A DNA stretch of 35,100 nt from Acidobacteria bacterium RIFCSPLOWO2_12_FULL_66_21 (GTDB lineage: Bacteria; Acidobacteriota; Vicinamibacteria; Vicinamibacterales; 2-12-FULL-66-21): assembly GCA_001767455.1 (NCBI GenBank), contig MELC01000005.1, positions 100,645-135,744 of the forward strand, read 5' to 3'. Positions 1 to 7,679 of this stretch are shown here, one piece after another. Under the pieces are notes generated by a model. That model was not told the origin of the DNA. It did no database searches and saw only the letters and a program-made list of their open reading frames with translations. Within the stretch, counting starts at the first letter, position 1. Every line of letters starts with the position of its first letter. Both the position numbers and the translations under genes were made by a program.

Positions 1-799
1 AACTCGATCTTGCGCACTTGCCCCCTGGCGATCCGTCCGTCTACAAGATGCTCCAGGAAGCGGACACGATTGGCATCTTCCAGGTCGAATCGCGCGCGCA
101 GATGGCCACGCTTCCGCGTCTTCGTCCGGAGCGCTTCTACGACATCGTCGTCGAAGTGGCGATCATCAGGCCGGGGCCGATCGTCGGGCAGATGGTGCAT
201 CCGTACCTGAAGCGGCGCCAGGGCGCGGAAGCGGTGACGTACCCGCATCCGTCGCTCGAGCCGATCCTGGCGCGCACGCTTGGCGTGCCGCTGTTCCAGG
301 AGCAGCTCCTGCGCATGGCGATGGTGGCCGCGGGATTTTCCGGCGGGGAAGCCGAGGAGCTGCGGCGCGCGTTCGGGTTCAAGCGGTCCGAGCGGCGCAT
401 GCAGCAGATCGAGGGGAAGCTGCGCGCCGGGATGGCGAAGCAGGGGATCATCGGGGAGGCCGCCGAAGGGATCATTCGATCGATTACGTCGTTCGCGCTG
501 TATGGCTTCCCCGAGTCGCACGCCGCCAGCTTCGCGCTGCTCGTCTACGCGAGCGCGTACCTCAAGGCGCACTATCCGGCCGCGTTCTACACGGCGATGC
601 TGAACAACCAGCCGATGGGGTTCTACCATCCGGCCACGCTCGTCAAGGACGCGCAGCGCCACGGCGTCCGCTTCGCGCCGATTGACGTGCAGACCTCCGA
701 CTGGCTCTGCCGCGTCGATCCGGACGGCCGCGTGCGGCTGGGGCTGATGTATGTCAACGGACTCAGACAGGAGACAGGCAAAGCTCTCGCGTGTGGGGG

Positions 800-1045
800 A
801 TCGCAGCTCGTGGCTCGTGGCTCGTGGCTCGAAGGAGATGCTACAAACAACAGGGCGGAAAACGCGACCGCTTCCACTGCCCGATGTCCCAAATGCGGCT
901 GCGACGATGTATCGATGCTGGAACAGACGGTTACCAATGGAATGTTTTGCAACGTGTGTGCACACGAATGGGGCGACCAACGTTTGGACGTGGCAATCAG
1001 CGATTCACCATCCGTGTCTCACGAGCCACGAGCCACGAGCCACGA
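800..1045 (+). mobile_element. Small insert in dnaE2 bounded by inverted heptamer arrays
   Basis: The insert separates GKAL from YASVEDL, which in DnaE2 proteins lie only about 10-15 residues apart. Its left end carries about 3.5 copies of a heptamer reading GCTCGTG (806-831) and its right end the same array inverted, CACGAGC (1020-1045). At least 24 bp are perfectly complementary. The interior is less GC-rich than dnaE2 and has a zinc-ribbon-like coding stretch. There is no transposase and no clear target duplication. It could be a non-autonomous element or a piece of DNA captured between two repeat arrays. Exact borders are uncertain by about 10 bp on the left. Confidence 0.65.
885..974 (+). 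other. Zinc-ribbon-like coding stretch inside the dnaE2 insert
   Basis: Read in the same frame as upstream dnaE2, the insert encodes CPKCG followed about 16 residues later by CNVCAHEW, the CxxC...CxxC pattern of a zinc ribbon. The frame stays open on both sides only because it is joined to dnaE2 and the heptamer array; I see no convincing start codon with a ribosome binding site. It may be a fragment of a small zinc-ribbon gene carried with the insert. The other frames across this stretch look non-coding. The function is unknown. Confidence 0.4.
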
Positions 1046-1219
1046 TATGCATCAGTCGAAGATCTGATCGCAAAGACAGCGATTCGGAGAGACGCACTGG
1101 CGACGCTCGCCGAGATCGGCGCGCTCAACGCGTTCGGCTACGACCGCCGCAGCGCGCTCTGGCAGATCGAAAAGGCCGTCCGGCCCACGGGGGAGCTGTT
1201 CGCCAAGGGTGACGATGCC

Positions 1220-1249
1220 AACTCCCAACTCCCAACGCCCCACTCCCAG
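1220..1249 (+). repeat. In-frame AACTCCC heptamer array in dnaE2
   Basis: The sequence holds AACTCCC, AACTCCC, then degenerate units ending CACTCCC. It is translated as NSQLPTPHSQ between GELFAKGDD and the OB-fold of DnaE2, in a linker, and keeps the frame. The same family appears reversed (GGGAGTT) at 13136-13170. It is a coding insertion of a repeat that elsewhere in the window is intergenic. Confidence 0.75.
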
Positions 1250-1716
1250 GCGGAAGGGGCGAAGTCACCACTCGTGCCCATGTCGCCGCCCGAGCGCCTG
1301 ATGGCCGACTATGCGGGCACGAGCCTGACGATCGGTCCGCATCCGCTGGCGCTCAGGCGGGCGGAGCTGGCGCTGCGCGGCGTGCTGCGCGCGAGCGATC
1401 TGCCGCGCGGGCACCACGGCCGCCGCGTGCGTGTGGCCGGCGCGGTGATTACGCGGCAGCGCCCCGGGACCGCCAAGGGCTTCGTGTTCCTGACGCTCGA
1501 GGACGAGACCGGCATCGCCAACGTCATCGTCCGTCCCGATCTGTTCAGCGAGCAGAAGCAGGCGATCGTCGGCGAGCCCTACCTGCTCGTCGAGGGGACG
1601 CTGCAGATCCAGGAGGGGGTGACGTCGGTCAAGGCGGACCGCGTCATCGGTCTCTCCGGCGGCGGCCCGGAGCCCCAGTCGCACGATTTCCGGTAGCCCC
1701 GCGGAGCGACTGGAAT

Positions 1717-2514
1717 CTACTTCCCGGCCGCGTCCCAGTCGATCTCGGTGCCCCACGCGCTGTGTGGAATCGCGAACACGACGAGCGTGACGAGTGCGCC
1801 GAGCGTGACGGCGACGCGGGCGGGGCGGCCGGTCCGCACGCGCCACGCCGCGAAGGCCCAGAACGCGACGGCGATGAGCGTCTTGTTGTCCGTCAGGTCG
1901 AAGCCGAACGGCACGCCGGTCCACCAGTCGCCGAACGCCTGGTGCTGCATCCACGGCCCGAGCACGACGCCGCCGACGACGAGCAGCGCGAGGGCGGTCC
2001 ACGTGAGCGCGCGGGTCTCGCCACCCCTGACCGCGGCGAGACCGGCGCGGGTGGAATAGAGCATGCCGAGGAACATCGCGAGCACATGCGGGATGAGCAC
2101 GTAGAGCGCGACGGGATCCTTGAATCGCGTGACCGCCGGCTCGGGCGGCACCACCACGGCTTCGGGCGGCCTGGTCAGGCGGACCTGGTACTCGAGCTTG
2201 CCTCCGGCGCGCTGACGCGGCAGCACGCCTTCGATCCCGTCGCCGGTGCGCACGAGCGGCACCACACGATACGGCTCTGATGAAGGGAACCGGCGCCACT
2301 GCATGTCCCCCGTCACGACCGTGTCCGGCACCTCGATCCGCACGACTTGATCGGCCCGCGTGTCGTGGCTGCGCGCGAGCCGATAGCCGATGTTCTTCCC
2401 GCCGAGCACCACATGGCCCTTTGCAGGGTAGGTCGGCCCGGTCATCCGCTGGAACACCGCGGAGGCGAGCGTCACCACGATCGCCGTCACCCACAGCGCC
2501 CGGTTCTCACGCAT
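1717..2514 (-). CDS. Conserved membrane protein of unknown function, 265 aa
   Basis: I do not recognise a named family. The protein starts MRENRALWV with one N-terminal membrane segment (about residues 7-24), then a roughly 110-residue extracytoplasmic stretch, then four hydrophobic segments around 138-155, 167-188, 210-225 and 233-250. The extracytoplasmic part has a proline-rich run (RPPEAVVVPPEPAV) before the second segment. A small two-segment membrane protein gene lies 19 bp upstream on the same strand, so the two are probably cotranscribed. It converges on the end of dnaE2 with 20 bp between stop codons. The function is not predictable from what I see. Confidence 0.75.
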   Translation of the reverse strand: MRENRALWVTAIVVTLASAVFQRMTGPTYPAKGHVVLGGKNIGYRLARSHDTRADQVVRIEVPDTVVTGDMQWRRFPSSEPYRVVPLVRTGDGIEGVLPRQRAGGKLEYQVRLTRPPEAVVVPPEPAVTRFKDPVALYVLIPHVLAMFLGMLYSTRAGLAAVRGGETRALTWTALALLVVGGVVLGPWMQHQAFGDWWTGVPFGFDLTDNKTLIAVAFWAFAAWRVRTGRPARVAVTLGALVTLVVFAIPHSAWGTEIDWDAAGK

Positions 2515-2533
2515 TCGCCCTCCGCGCCGTGCC

Positions 2534-2695
2534 TTACCGTCCGACGAGGATCAACACGCCGGCAATGAGGGCCAGCACGGACATCACGATCATCGGGAGT
2601 CCCAGGGCGACCAGGCCGGACAGGCCGGACAGAATCAGCCAGGCGGCGAGCACCAGCATCCCCATGTTGCGATTCAAGCTAAACGTCTGAGCCAT
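2534..2695 (-). CDS. Small hydrophobic membrane protein, 53 aa
   Basis: The 53-residue reading frame begins MAQTFSLNRNMGMLVLAAW and ends LIAGVLILVGR before TAA at 2534-2536. It consists of a short polar N-terminus followed by two hydrophobic helices (about residues 12-33 and 35-51), a small integral membrane hairpin. Its stop is 19 bp from the start of the 265-aa membrane protein gene, which suggests a two-gene operon. The start codon lies head-to-head with the lipoprotein gene on the other strand. No function can be assigned; the regular hydrophobic pattern and tight spacing support it being real. Confidence 0.6.
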   Translation of the reverse strand: MAQTFSLNRNMGMLVLAAWLILSGLSGLVALGLPMIVMSVLALIAGVLILVGR

Positions 2696-2783
2696 GCGTC
2701 ACCTCGTGGTTAATACAGGCGCTCATCCTACACCGACACGGATGCACCGCCGTGGCGCGGCAATTGCAGCACAGCGGTTTGGT

Positions 2784-3794
2784 ATGGTCCGGCTTGCTGC
2801 GGACGACAGCAGACAACAACGCGGGAACGCGGTCGGCGTCCGCATCCGGCGCGCATCGCCGGCTGCGTGGTTTGTACTGATCCTGGGCGCTACCGTCGGG
2901 CTTGCCACCTGTGGCCGTCCGATCAAGTCGACCCTGCCGGTTCCCCCGACCGGAAAGCAGCTCGCCGAGTTGTGGACCGAGCCGGAGCCGAATCGCGACC
3001 TGTTCAATGGCGTAGGCGGCTCCCGTCTCGCGCCCGACCCCTCGGCGCGCTACGCGGTCGTCGACATCAAGCGCGGCGGGTTCAGCAGCGGCTACACCGT
3101 CACCGATCCCGCCGGCCGCGAATGGAGCGCGAAATTTCCGCCGGAAGCCGCCACCGAAGTCGTGGCGTCGCGGATCCTGTGGGGCGTGGGTTTCCACCAG
3201 CCGCCGATCTACTACGTGGCGTCCTGGACGGCCGACAAGGCCACATCGCCGAACCCGCAGCTTCCTGCGCGCTTCCGCGAGAAGACACCAGGCCTGCACG
3301 GCCTCGACGCCAAGGGGGAATGGTCGTACTACCAGAACCCCTTCGTCGGAACGCGCCAGCTCGCCGGCCTGCTCGTGCTCCACGCGATGCTCGGGAACTC
3401 CGATTTGAAGGACGGTCAGAACGCCCTGTATGAGCTGGACGACACGTTCGAGGGGGCGGCGCGCTGGTACGTGGCGCGCGATCTCGGGCAGACCTTCGGC
3501 CGGACCGGTACGCTCGACGCTCCCCGCGGGGATATCGCGGTGTTCGAGCAGACGCCGTTCATCAAGGGTGTTGTCAACGGAAAGGTGGCCTTCGACTACC
3601 GCGGGCGCCACCGGGCACTGTTCCGGAATATCGTGCCGGCGGACGTGCGATGGAGTTGCGAGCGGCTTCAGCGCCTGTCGGACAAGCAGTGGCAGGACGC
3701 GTTTCGCGCAGGCGGATTCCCCCCGGCGCTCGGCGCCCGGTTCATCCACCGCATGCGGCAGAAGATCGCCGAAGGACTCGCGCTGAAGGACTGA
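2784..3794 (+). CDS. Lipoprotein with kinase-like (HipA/CotH/FAM20-type) motifs
   Basis: A hydrophobic segment ending LATC, followed by GRPIK, looks like a lipoprotein signal, which would anchor the product in an envelope membrane. The mature part has an order of motifs resembling atypical protein kinases: GYTVTD then EWSAKFPPEAATEVVASRI (a possible nucleotide-binding lysine and following acidic helix), later LGNSDLKDGQN (a possible catalytic loop) and YVARDLGQTFG (a possible DLG/DFG metal-binding motif). HipA, CotH and FAM20C proteins share this general layout. The next gene is DUF4956, a family often found beside CotH-like and VTC proteins. The start at ATG 2784 was chosen because it precedes the signal by a short basic stretch; ATG codons at 2694 and 2742 are alternatives. 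Kinase activity is inference. Confidence 0.7.
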   Translation: MVRLAADDSRQQRGNAVGVRIRRASPAAWFVLILGATVGLATCGRPIKSTLPVPPTGKQLAELWTEPEPNRDLFNGVGGSRLAPDPSARYAVVDIKRGGFSSGYTVTDPAGREWSAKFPPEAATEVVASRILWGVGFHQPPIYYVASWTADKATSPNPQLPARFREKTPGLHGLDAKGEWSYYQNPFVGTRQLAGLLVLHAMLGNSDLKDGQNALYELDDTFEGAARWYVARDLGQTFGRTGTLDAPRGDIAVFEQTPFIKGVVNGKVAFDYRGRHRALFRNIVPADVRWSCERLQRLSDKQWQDAFRAGGFPPALGARFIHRMRQKIAEGLALKD

Positions 3795-3795
3795 C

Positions 3796-4584
3796 GTGAC
3801 GATGACGATCCGAACCCGCCGTGTCGCGGGGCTCTGCCTGGCGCTCGCGGTCCTGGCGCTCGCGCCCGTCCTGTGCGCGCCGGTGCTGGGCGCCCAGCAA
3901 TCGGCGCTGGAGCAGAAGCTGAACGCCGACGAGGAAGGCCTGAAGGCGCTGCATGCCTGGCACGACATCCAGCCGGCCATGGTGCGCCTCCCGCTGGCCG
4001 CGCTGCTGGGCGCCGCCCTCGCGCTTCGGCCGCGCCGCCGCGGGACGCCCAAGCGCACTCCGGCGGTGGTCCAGACGCAGATCGTCCTGGCGGTGGTCGG
4101 CGCGGTCATCATGCTCGTCGTCGGCGCGAGTCTCGCCCGCGCGTTCGGCATTGTCGGCGCGGCGAACCTGATTCGCTACCGCTCCAAGATCGACGATCCC
4201 AAAGATGCCGTCGTGATGCTGTGCGCGCTCGCCGTCGGCCTTGCGTCCGGCGTCGGACTGTACGCCCTGGGTGTCTTCTCGACGGCATTTCTGGTCGCCG
4301 CGCTGTGGGTCATCGAGTCGTTCGAGCCGCAGGGCCTGAAGCGGTTCGATCTGAAGATCAAGGCGGGCAAGGACACCGACGCGCTGCGCCCGGCACTCGA
4401 GGCGATCCTCAAGCGGTACGACCTGGACTTCGAGCTGCGGACCTCGTCGGACGACGAGGTTTGCTACGATGTGCAGGTGCCGCTCGAGCTCCAGACCGAC
4501 CGGGTGTCCAACGCCATCCTCAAGCTCGATCCCGAGGGCCACGGCGCCGTCGAATGGGCCGAGAAGAAGAACAAGGTGAAGTGA
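3796..4584 (+). CDS. DUF4956-type membrane protein, 262 aa
   Basis: An N-terminal signal-like helix (about residues 9-32) is followed by an amphipathic linker and a block of membrane segments (about 65-80, 95-118, 137-175) holding AFGIVGAANLIRYRSKIDDP, close to the AFGIVGAxSxIRFRT signature of DUF4956. The C-terminal ~80 residues form a soluble alpha/beta domain, as in that family. DUF4956 proteins have no firmly known role but often sit next to VTC-type polyphosphate polymerases or CotH kinases. Start is GTG at 3796, one base after the upstream stop; ATG at 3802 is an alternative. The 3' end overlaps the next gene by four bases (GTGA), so translation is probably coupled. Confidence 0.8.
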   Translation: MTMTIRTRRVAGLCLALAVLALAPVLCAPVLGAQQSALEQKLNADEEGLKALHAWHDIQPAMVRLPLAALLGAALALRPRRRGTPKRTPAVVQTQIVLAVVGAVIMLVVGASLARAFGIVGAANLIRYRSKIDDPKDAVVMLCALAVGLASGVGLYALGVFSTAFLVAALWVIESFEPQGLKRFDLKIKAGKDTDALRPALEAILKRYDLDFELRTSSDDEVCYDVQVPLELQTDRVSNAILKLDPEGHGAVEWAEKKNKVK

Positions 4585-5504
4585 AGCTCATCATCCAGCC
4601 GGACGACGGCCTCACGCCGGTGGTGCAGGCCGTCCGCAACGCCCGCAGGACCGTCGACATCGTGATCTTCCGATTCGATCGCGCGGAGCTCGAGAAGGCG
4701 CTCGAGACGGCCGTCGCGCGCGGTGTGGTCGTGCGCGCGCTCATCGCGCACACGAACCGCGGCGGCGAGAAGAACCTGCGGAAGCTGGAGCTCCGGCTCC
4801 TCAGCGCCGGCGTGACCGTGGCGCGGTCCGCCGACGACCTCCCGCGCTACCACGGCAAGATGATGATCGTGGACGACACGCTCCAGGTGTTCGGCTTCAA
4901 CTGCACGAAGCTGGACATCGAGAAGAGCCGCAGCTTCGGCATCATCACCAAGGACGCGAAGCTCCTGAAGGAAGCGTCCAGCCTGTTCGAGGCGGACAGC
5001 ACGCGCCAGCCGTACGTGCCCGCCCACGACGAGCTCGTCGTCAGTCCGGAGAGCTCGCGCCAGATCCTGTCGGCGTTCATCAAGAAGGCGAAGAAGGAGC
5101 TGTTGATCTACGACGCCAAAGTGACCGACCGGCTCATCCTGCGTATCCTCGCCGAGCGGATCAAGGCCGGTGTCGAGGTCCGCCTGTTCGGGAAAGCGGG
5201 GAAGGGCGCCCCGGGGGTTGACGCGCGCAAGCTGCCGGACCTGCGGCTGCACGTGCGCGCGATCATCCGCGACGGCACGGCGGCGTTCCTGGGCAGCCAG
5301 AGCCTGCGCAAGCTCGAGCTCGACGGCCGCCGCGAGATCGGCGTCATCGTGAACGACCCGGCGGCGGCGAAGAAGATGCGGAGCGTGTTCGAAGCGGACT
5401 GGGCGCTGACCGCCGAGGCGGTGGCGGCGGACAAGGACAGCGAGAAGGAGAAAGAGAAGGACAAAGCCGAGCCGGAGGCGGCGAAGGCTACTTCCGGCGC
5501 GTGA
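4581..5504 (+). CDS. Phospholipase D-like (PLDc) domain protein, 307 aa
   Basis: This is a two-repeat PLD-superfamily protein without a signal peptide. The first half has a full catalytic motif, HGKMMIVDD followed by GFN (H-x-K-x4-D), near residue 92. The second half repeats the fold (LLIYDAKVTDRLILRIL, GVEVRLFGKAG) but its motif reads HVRAIIRDG...GSQ, so arginine replaces the catalytic lysine. The C-terminus is a charged Lys/Glu-rich tail from about residue 285. GTG at 4581 overlaps the stop of the DUF4956 gene. Family members act on phosphodiester bonds of lipids or nucleic acids; the substrate is unknown. The 3' end overlaps the convergent phosphatase gene by 17 bp. Confidence 0.85.
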   Translation: MKLIIQPDDGLTPVVQAVRNARRTVDIVIFRFDRAELEKALETAVARGVVVRALIAHTNRGGEKNLRKLELRLLSAGVTVARSADDLPRYHGKMMIVDDTLQVFGFNCTKLDIEKSRSFGIITKDAKLLKEASSLFEADSTRQPYVPAHDELVVSPESSRQILSAFIKKAKKELLIYDAKVTDRLILRILAERIKAGVEVRLFGKAGKGAPGVDARKLPDLRLHVRAIIRDGTAAFLGSQSLRKLELDGRREIGVIVNDPAAAKKMRSVFEADWALTAEAVAADKDSEKEKEKDKAEPEAAKATSGA

Positions 5505-6402
5505 TCGTGCCCGAGTCGAACACCTGGCCGGTGCGCGAGACGGCGTTGAACTGCATCTCGTCGCCGTTGATCTCCGCGACCATGAAGGCCTGATCCTGGT
5601 CGTTCCCCTTCGCGGTGATATTGGAGGTCTTGTCGAGGTTGCCGCGCCGGAGCTGTCCCCCCGAGCCGCACACGAAATAGACGATCCCCTTCTGCGGCTT
5701 CACCCGCTCGTAGAAATGATCGTGGCCGGTGAGCACGACGCTGACGCTGTACTTCACGAACAACGGTTCGAGCACTTCGCGCAGCTTCAGGTCGGACCCG
5801 TGGCGATCGCCTGACGAGTACGGCGGGTGATGGAAGTAGGCGATCTTCCAGTTCTCGTTCGAGGACTGCAGCTCCTTCTCGAGCCAGGCCACCTGCTCGG
5901 TGTCGAGGTAGCTGGTTTCGAGCACGAAGAAGCGCACGTCCTGCTTCGGCGCCTTGAACGAGTAATGCAGCTTGCCGTCCATGTTGAACAGCTTGTAGTA
6001 GCGCTGTTCCCGCGCGTCGTGGTTGCCGAGCGACGCGTAGAACTTGACGCCGGCGTCCAGCAGTGGCTTGTAGGGCACCTCGAACTTCGACTTGAAGTCC
6101 TGCGGGCGCTCGGCGCCGTACAGGTTGTCGCCGACGAGCGCCACGAGCTCGAACGGAAGGATATCGTGCACCCGCTTCATCTGGTCGGCCAGCTCGTACT
6201 GTTCGCGGCTGGCCACGCCGAAATCGCCGAGCACGGCGAACTTCAGCGAGTCCGGCTTGTTCGGCAGCGTGATCGCGAGCCGCGCCGGCGACTGCGGCGT
6301 TGGCGTGACGCGCGCGGGTCCGGCGGGCACTGTTGCGGCGCCGCATCCGATGAAGAGCAGGAGGACCAGGGATCCCACGGAAACCGTGTCACGCGTGTGC
6401 AT
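5488..6402 (-). CDS. Secreted calcineurin-like metallophosphatase (lipoprotein)
   Basis: The 304-residue product begins with a signal ending LLLFIGCGAA, a lipobox-like sequence. The metallophosphoesterase motifs follow in order: GDFG (near 60), GDNLYG (near 92), GNHD (near 125), then HHPPYSS and GHDHFYER, giving the usual Asp, Asn and His ligands for a dinuclear metal site. The layout matches periplasmic purple-acid-phosphatase-like enzymes that hydrolyse phosphomonoesters or diesters. Its neighbour on the same strand is another probable lipoprotein 14 bp upstream, so the two may form an operon. ATG 6402 is chosen because the signal starts there. The natural substrate is unknown. Confidence 0.9.
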   Translation of the reverse strand: MHTRDTVSVGSLVLLLFIGCGAATVPAGPARVTPTPQSPARLAITLPNKPDSLKFAVLGDFGVASREQYELADQMKRVHDILPFELVALVGDNLYGAERPQDFKSKFEVPYKPLLDAGVKFYASLGNHDAREQRYYKLFNMDGKLHYSFKAPKQDVRFFVLETSYLDTEQVAWLEKELQSSNENWKIAYFHHPPYSSGDRHGSDLKLREVLEPLFVKYSVSVVLTGHDHFYERVKPQKGIVYFVCGSGGQLRRGNLDKTSNITAKGNDQDQAFMVAEINGDEMQFNAVSRTGQVFDSGTITRRK

Positions 6403-6416
6403 CGATACACCTGCGG

Positions 6417-7058
6417 CTAGACCGGGATGGCGTGGTCGACGAAGTCGATGATGATGTGCGCGTGCACGTCCATCAGGATGAGCCGGTGCCCGATGAACCG
6501 GTACTCCAGCTCTTCGGGCAGCACCGGAAGCCCCGCCAGGACCTGTGGCGGCACTGTCGAGAGCGGCACGGTGTCGGGGTAGCGGCTGTTCACGGTCAGC
6601 GCCCTGTCCCGCAGCACGTTCTCGTCCATGATCGAATCCCTGAGCTGCTTGCCGTCGGGGCCGCCGAACACCAGCGCCATGAGCTTGTGGATGGCGGCGC
6701 GCGATTCCGGCGTGAAGACGTCCCCGGGCTTCGCCTCCTTGCGGGCCGCCTGGATCAGCTTCGCGAGCGCGCGCTGGTTCGTGTCGATCTGCTGCGGGGT
6801 TGCCTCCTTCGGCAGGTGGGGCAGCGTCGCCTCGAGCTTCTTGTGGAGCGCGACGTAGTCGTCGACGCGCTCCCTGAGCGACGCGAGCGCCTGGGCGTCC
6901 GCATTGACCGGCGGCTTGCCCGATTGCGGGGCGGTCGCGGCGGCCGAAGGGGCCGGCGCGGGAGGCGCCGCGGAGCGGCCGTGCACGCAGGCCATCAGTG
7001 ACAACGCCGCGAGTGCGCACACGCCCGGCCTGGAGCCGGCGGCGGCCCAAGATCTCAT
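6417..7058 (-). CDS. Putative lipoprotein of unknown function, 213 aa
   Basis: The N-terminus has a hydrophobic stretch ending LSLMACVHG, a plausible lipobox, followed by a low-complexity Ala/Pro linker (about residues 30-50). The rest is a predicted helical domain (ASLRERVDDYVALHKKLEATLP, QRALAKLIQAARKEA) and a C-terminal part ending MDVHAHIIIDFVDHAIPV. No catalytic motif is recognisable. The stop codon lies 14 bp before the start of the metallophosphatase lipoprotein, suggesting co-expression. Similar Ala/Pro-linked lipoproteins occur in Acidobacteriota, but I cannot name the family. Confidence 0.7.
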   Translation of the reverse strand: MRSWAAAGSRPGVCALAALSLMACVHGRSAAPPAPAPSAAATAPQSGKPPVNADAQALASLRERVDDYVALHKKLEATLPHLPKEATPQQIDTNQRALAKLIQAARKEAKPGDVFTPESRAAIHKLMALVFGGPDGKQLRDSIMDENVLRDRALTVNSRYPDTVPLSTVPPQVLAGLPVLPEELEYRFIGHRLILMDVHAHIIIDFVDHAIPV

Positions 7059-7085
7059 AACAGCCCCCTCTTAGCTCTGGATGAG

Positions 7086-7107
7086 CTGCGAGCCACGAGC
7101 CACGGCT
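7086..7107 (+). repeat. Short GAGCCAC heptamer array after yajQ
   Basis: Two full heptamers (GCGAGCCACGAGCCACGG) sit about 5 bp beyond the stop of yajQ and between it and the next upstream gene. It is the same family as the arrays in the dnaE2 insert and before the hydrolase gene. Confidence 0.6.
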
Positions 7108-7111
7108 GCGA

Positions 7112-7615
7112 TCAGCCGCGGTAGTTCCCGAACTGCAGTGCTATGCCAAAATCATGCTCACGGAGCTGCCGCATGGCTTCCTGCAGCTCGTCCTTGGACG
7201 GAGACGACACCCGGATCTGTTCGGCCTGGATGGCCGCCTGGACTTTCTTGAGCTTCTTCTCTTTGAGGAACCTGAGGATGTCTTTGGCGGTTTCGGTGGG
7301 AATGCCCTGTTGAAGGGTGACGACGCGCCGGACCGTGTCGTTGGCCGCGCGCTCGACGTCTCCGGGTGTCAGGTTCTTGGTCGGGACGCCGCGCCGCACC
7401 ATCCGCGTCTGGAGGATTTCCCACAACGCCGTCATCTTGAAGTCGTCGTCGGCGGTGAGCGTGATGGTGTTCTCCGCGCGGTCGAGATCGATGGCCGCGC
7501 GGGAACCCTTGAAATCGTATCGCTGCGCGACTTCCTTGCGCGCCTGGTTGACGGCGTTATCGACTTCCTGCAGATCGACGCCCGACGTGATATCGAAGGA
7601 GGCGAGGTTGGCCAT
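7112..7615 (-). CDS. yajQ: YajQ family nucleotide-binding protein
   Basis: This 167-residue cytoplasmic protein matches the YajQ (UPF0234) family over its whole length: SFDITSGVDLQEVDNAVNQARKE at the N-terminus, RYDFKGS, the middle LWEILQTRMVRRGVP, and KDILRFLKEKKLKKVQAAIQ near the end. YajQ proteins consist of two ferredoxin-like domains; some bind cyclic di-GMP or nucleotides and affect gene expression. Whether this copy binds cyclic di-GMP cannot be seen from sequence. It appears monocistronic, with a heptamer repeat just after its stop. The start is ATG 7615. Confidence 0.95.
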   Translation of the reverse strand: MANLASFDITSGVDLQEVDNAVNQARKEVAQRYDFKGSRAAIDLDRAENTITLTADDDFKMTALWEILQTRMVRRGVPTKNLTPGDVERAANDTVRRVVTLQQGIPTETAKDILRFLKEKKLKKVQAAIQAEQIRVSSPSKDELQEAMRQLREHDFGIALQFGNYRG

Positions 7616-7679
7616 AGGACTTGTTGAGGTGGATGTCCGATCGCCGCATTATAGCCTCCGTTCAGCGTGAAGCGCGCGA

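Larger units (their letters stand above)
1..1696 (+). pseudogene. dnaE2: Error-prone DNA polymerase DnaE2 (ImuC), 3' part, interrupted
   Basis: This is the C-terminal part of a DnaE2-type polymerase III alpha subunit, which carries out translesion synthesis in the SOS mutasome with ImuA and ImuB; its 5' part lies outside the window. The first segment, read from base 3, has typical finger/palm sequence (IGIFQVESRAQM, IIRPGPIVGQMVHPYL, YGFPESHAASFALLVYASAYLKAHYP) up to GLRQETGKAL near 790. Homology resumes in another frame at 1046 (YASVEDL, then LATLAEIGALNAFG) and runs through an OB-fold (GFVFLTLEDETGIANVIVRP) to a stop at 1694-1696. Between them is a ~245-bp insert that brings an in-frame stop at 1065-1067. 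No single frame spans the gene, so it is probably inactive unless the insert is removed or bypassed. The family assignment is firm; loss of function is inferred. Confidence 0.9.

Noticed and set aside
787-1046. A self-splicing intron in dnaE2
   Set aside because: At about 250 bp it is too short for a group I or II intron with a core, and I see no intron core motifs; the inverted heptamers explain the ends more simply.
1717-2514. Naming the 265-aa membrane protein
   Set aside because: Only topology is visible, with no family motif I can identify.
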